Part shown: positions 62,768 to 64,000 of the stretch, piece after piece
Layout of the letters: the number at the start of each line of letters is the position of its first letter
Position numbering within the stretch: the stretch's first letter is position 1
Source of the DNA: Roseiarcus sp963781895
Lineage (GTDB): Bacteria > Pseudomonadota > Alphaproteobacteria > Rhizobiales > Beijerinckiaceae
Length of the DNA stretch: 64,000 bases
Assembly (NCBI GenBank): GCA_963781895.1
Contig: CAWAIM010000005.1
Location: 1-64,000, forward strand
Reading direction: 5' to 3'
Made by a program: the position numbers and the translations under genes
Notes under the pieces: model-generated
What the model was told of the DNA's origin: nothing
What the model saw: only the letters and a program-made list of their open reading frames with translations
The model's database searches: none

Positions 62768-64000
62768 ATGACCAAAGTCGTCATGAAATCACTGTTGCTG
62801 GGTTCGATCTGCGCCGCCGCTTTCGGAATGTCGTGGGCGGCGGGAGCGCAAGAAGTCAAACAATCGTCGGGTTCGATGGCGCAGACGGCCAGCGCGACGC
62901 CGGTCTCGCAAAAGCAGCTCGACAACGCGGCCCGAGACGGGTCGAACTTCCTCGCCACCAACGGCAATTACGAACAGACCCGCTTCTATCCGAACGCCCA
63001 AATCAATCGCAGCAATGTCGGGCGCCTGCGTCCGGCATGGATCTTCCAGACCGAAGTCAAGGAGTCGATGGAGACGTCGCCGATCGTCGTCGACGGCGTG
63101 ATGTACGTCACCACCTCGTTCAGCCATGTCTATGCGATCGACGCCAAGACAGGCGCCGAGATCTGGCATTTTAAGCCCAAGCTCGGCCCGGTGACGACCT
63201 TCTGCTGCGGCCCCAACAATCGCGGCGTCGCCGTCTATGGCGACAAGGTCTTTGTCGCCACGCTGGACTCAAAGCTTGTCGCGCTCAACGCCAAGACCGG
63301 CTCGGTCGTCTGGGAGCAGCAGATCGCCGATCCCGAAAAGGGCTACAGCGAGACGATGGCCCCGACCGCCGTCAAGGGCAAGATCCTGATCGGCACCAAC
63401 GGCGGCGAATACGGCATCCGCGGCTTCGTGCGCGCCTATGACGCCAACGATGGCAAGCTGCTGTGGAATTTCGACACCATCCCGGAGAACTCGGTCGGCG
63501 TTTGGGCGACCAAGGACGCCACCGGCAAGGACATGCATCGCGACATCGAAGCCGAAAAGGCGGCGCTGGCCAAGAACGGCGACCCCTATAAGACGCTGGG
63601 CGGCGGCGTGTGGCAGAATCCGTCGATCGATCTGGCGACGAATCGAATCTATTTCGTCGTCGGCAACCCGTCGCCCGACCTCGACGGCGCGATCCGCCCC
63701 GGCGACAACCTCTACACCGACTCGCTCGTCTCGCTCGATCTGGACACCGGCAAATACGTCTGCCACTTCCAGTACATTGCGCATGACGTGTGGGACCTCG
63801 ACGCGGTCAGCCCGACGGTGTTGGTCACGGCCGCGGACAAGTCCGGCAAGATGATCCCGGCGCTCCTGCACGCCGGCAAGACCGGAAACATCTACGTCAA
63901 CGACCGCAAGGACTGCAGCCTCATCCGCTTCTCCGAGCCGATGGTCTCGCAGGAAGGCATGTGGACGCTGCCGACCGCGGCGGGAGCGCGCATGCTTCCC
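62768..64000 (+). CDS. PQQ-dependent alcohol dehydrogenase, N-terminal part, cut by window edge
   Basis: Quinoprotein of the methanol/ethanol dehydrogenase family, first 411 residues. It has a periplasmic signal peptide (cleavage near AGAQE), beta-propeller W-motif blades (YAIDAKTGAEIW, VALNAKTGSVVW), the vicinal disulfide Cys146-Cys147 in FCCGPNNRG, and metal ligands Glu in GGEYGIRGF and Asn in GNPSP. The catalytic Asp343 in HDVWDLD is followed by Asp345, the extra Asp seen in lanthanide-dependent XoxF/PedH-type enzymes and absent from calcium MxaF. The substrate is not fixed; the Cys pair and loops differ from XoxF itself. Strong SD (GGGAGGAAA). Confidence 0.88.
   Translation, partial: MTKVVMKSLLLGSICAAAFGMSWAAGAQEVKQSSGSMAQTASATPVSQKQLDNAARDGSNFLATNGNYEQTRFYPNAQINRSNVGRLRPAWIFQTEVKESMETSPIVVDGVMYVTTSFSHVYAIDAKTGAEIWHFKPKLGPVTTFCCGPNNRGVAVYGDKVFVATLDSKLVALNAKTGSVVWEQQIADPEKGYSETMAPTAVKGKILIGTNGGEYGIRGFVRAYDANDGKLLWNFDTIPENSVGVWATKDATGKDMHRDIEAEKAALAKNGDPYKTLGGGVWQNPSIDLATNRIYFVVGNPSPDLDGAIRPGDNLYTDSLVSLDLDTGKYVCHFQYIAHDVWDLDAVSPTVLVTAADKSGKMIPALLHAGKTGNIYVNDRKDCSLIRFSEPMVSQEGMWTLPTAAGARMLP

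Overview
This is about 64 kb of high-GC alphaproteobacterial chromosome, most likely order Hyphomicrobiales (Rhizobiales). The evidence is the bamA-rseP-dxr-cdsA-uppS-frr order, glmU/glmS/DUF502, fliO beside cckA, opgGH, cysE beside a DUF3126 gene, and many Rhizobiales-type small families. A PQQ alcohol dehydrogenase at the right edge and a CopC/PCuAC/CopD set would suit a Beijerinckiaceae/Methylocystaceae-like methylotroph or relative. That placement is inference; there is no rRNA, tRNA or other marker here to settle it.

Layout. 1-5.6 kb (minus strand): envelope and lipid-precursor genes bamA (cut by the window edge), rseP, dxr, cdsA, uppS, frr. 5.9-9.7 kb: DUF502 membrane protein, DUF3775 protein, a small secreted protein, glmS. 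9.9-17.1 kb: an accessory block lying between glmS and glmU, with a copper set (DUF2946 protein, beta-barrel remnant, copC, pcuAC, copD), an unknown split membrane protein, a phage terminase remnant, a lipoprotein and an IS66-family element with a clean 8-bp target duplication. 17.2-25.3 kb: glmU, opgGH (periplasmic glucans), a rhomboid protease with a putative terminated leader, PAS and PilZ proteins. 25.4-32.7 kb: gamma-carbonic-anhydrase-like protein, duplicated DUF3126, cysE, then a catabolic run of cyclase-family hydrolase, tryptophanase, TauE/SafE permease and 8-oxoguanine-deaminase-like enzyme. 32.9-47.4 kb: adenylate cyclase-TPR, metallophosphoesterase, VWA protein, UspA, DksA, FliO, CckA, MoxR ATPase, SixA, YcjX and YcjF-like genes. 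47.6-51.7 kb: poorly characterised genes (proline-rich secreted protein plus small membrane partner, DUF2277, DUF1989) and a palindromic interspersed repeat. 51.9-58.2 kb: guaB, SDR, guaC, lytic transglycosylase, Cys-containing secreted protein, rlmN. 58.2-64 kb: SorC-type regulator, acoABC-type acetoin dehydrogenase, and the start of a PQQ alcohol dehydrogenase with an Asp-x-Asp metal motif typical of lanthanide enzymes.

Sequence quality matters here. At least a dozen one-base frameshifts, several in homopolymers, break genes in the first 41 kb, including bamA and cdsA, which should be essential. None is seen from 41 to 64 kb. Most of these are more likely sequencing or assembly errors than real pseudogenes. 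The terminase and beta-barrel remnants are different: they are fragments whose remaining parts are absent, so they look genuinely decayed.

The most interesting uncharacterised items are the proline-rich protein with its overlapping small membrane gene (47.6-49.0 kb), the tryptophanase/cyclase/deaminase cluster, the short ORF plus intrinsic terminator before the rhomboid gene, and the accessory block splitting glmU from glmS. No CRISPR array, complete prophage or recognisable defence system was found.
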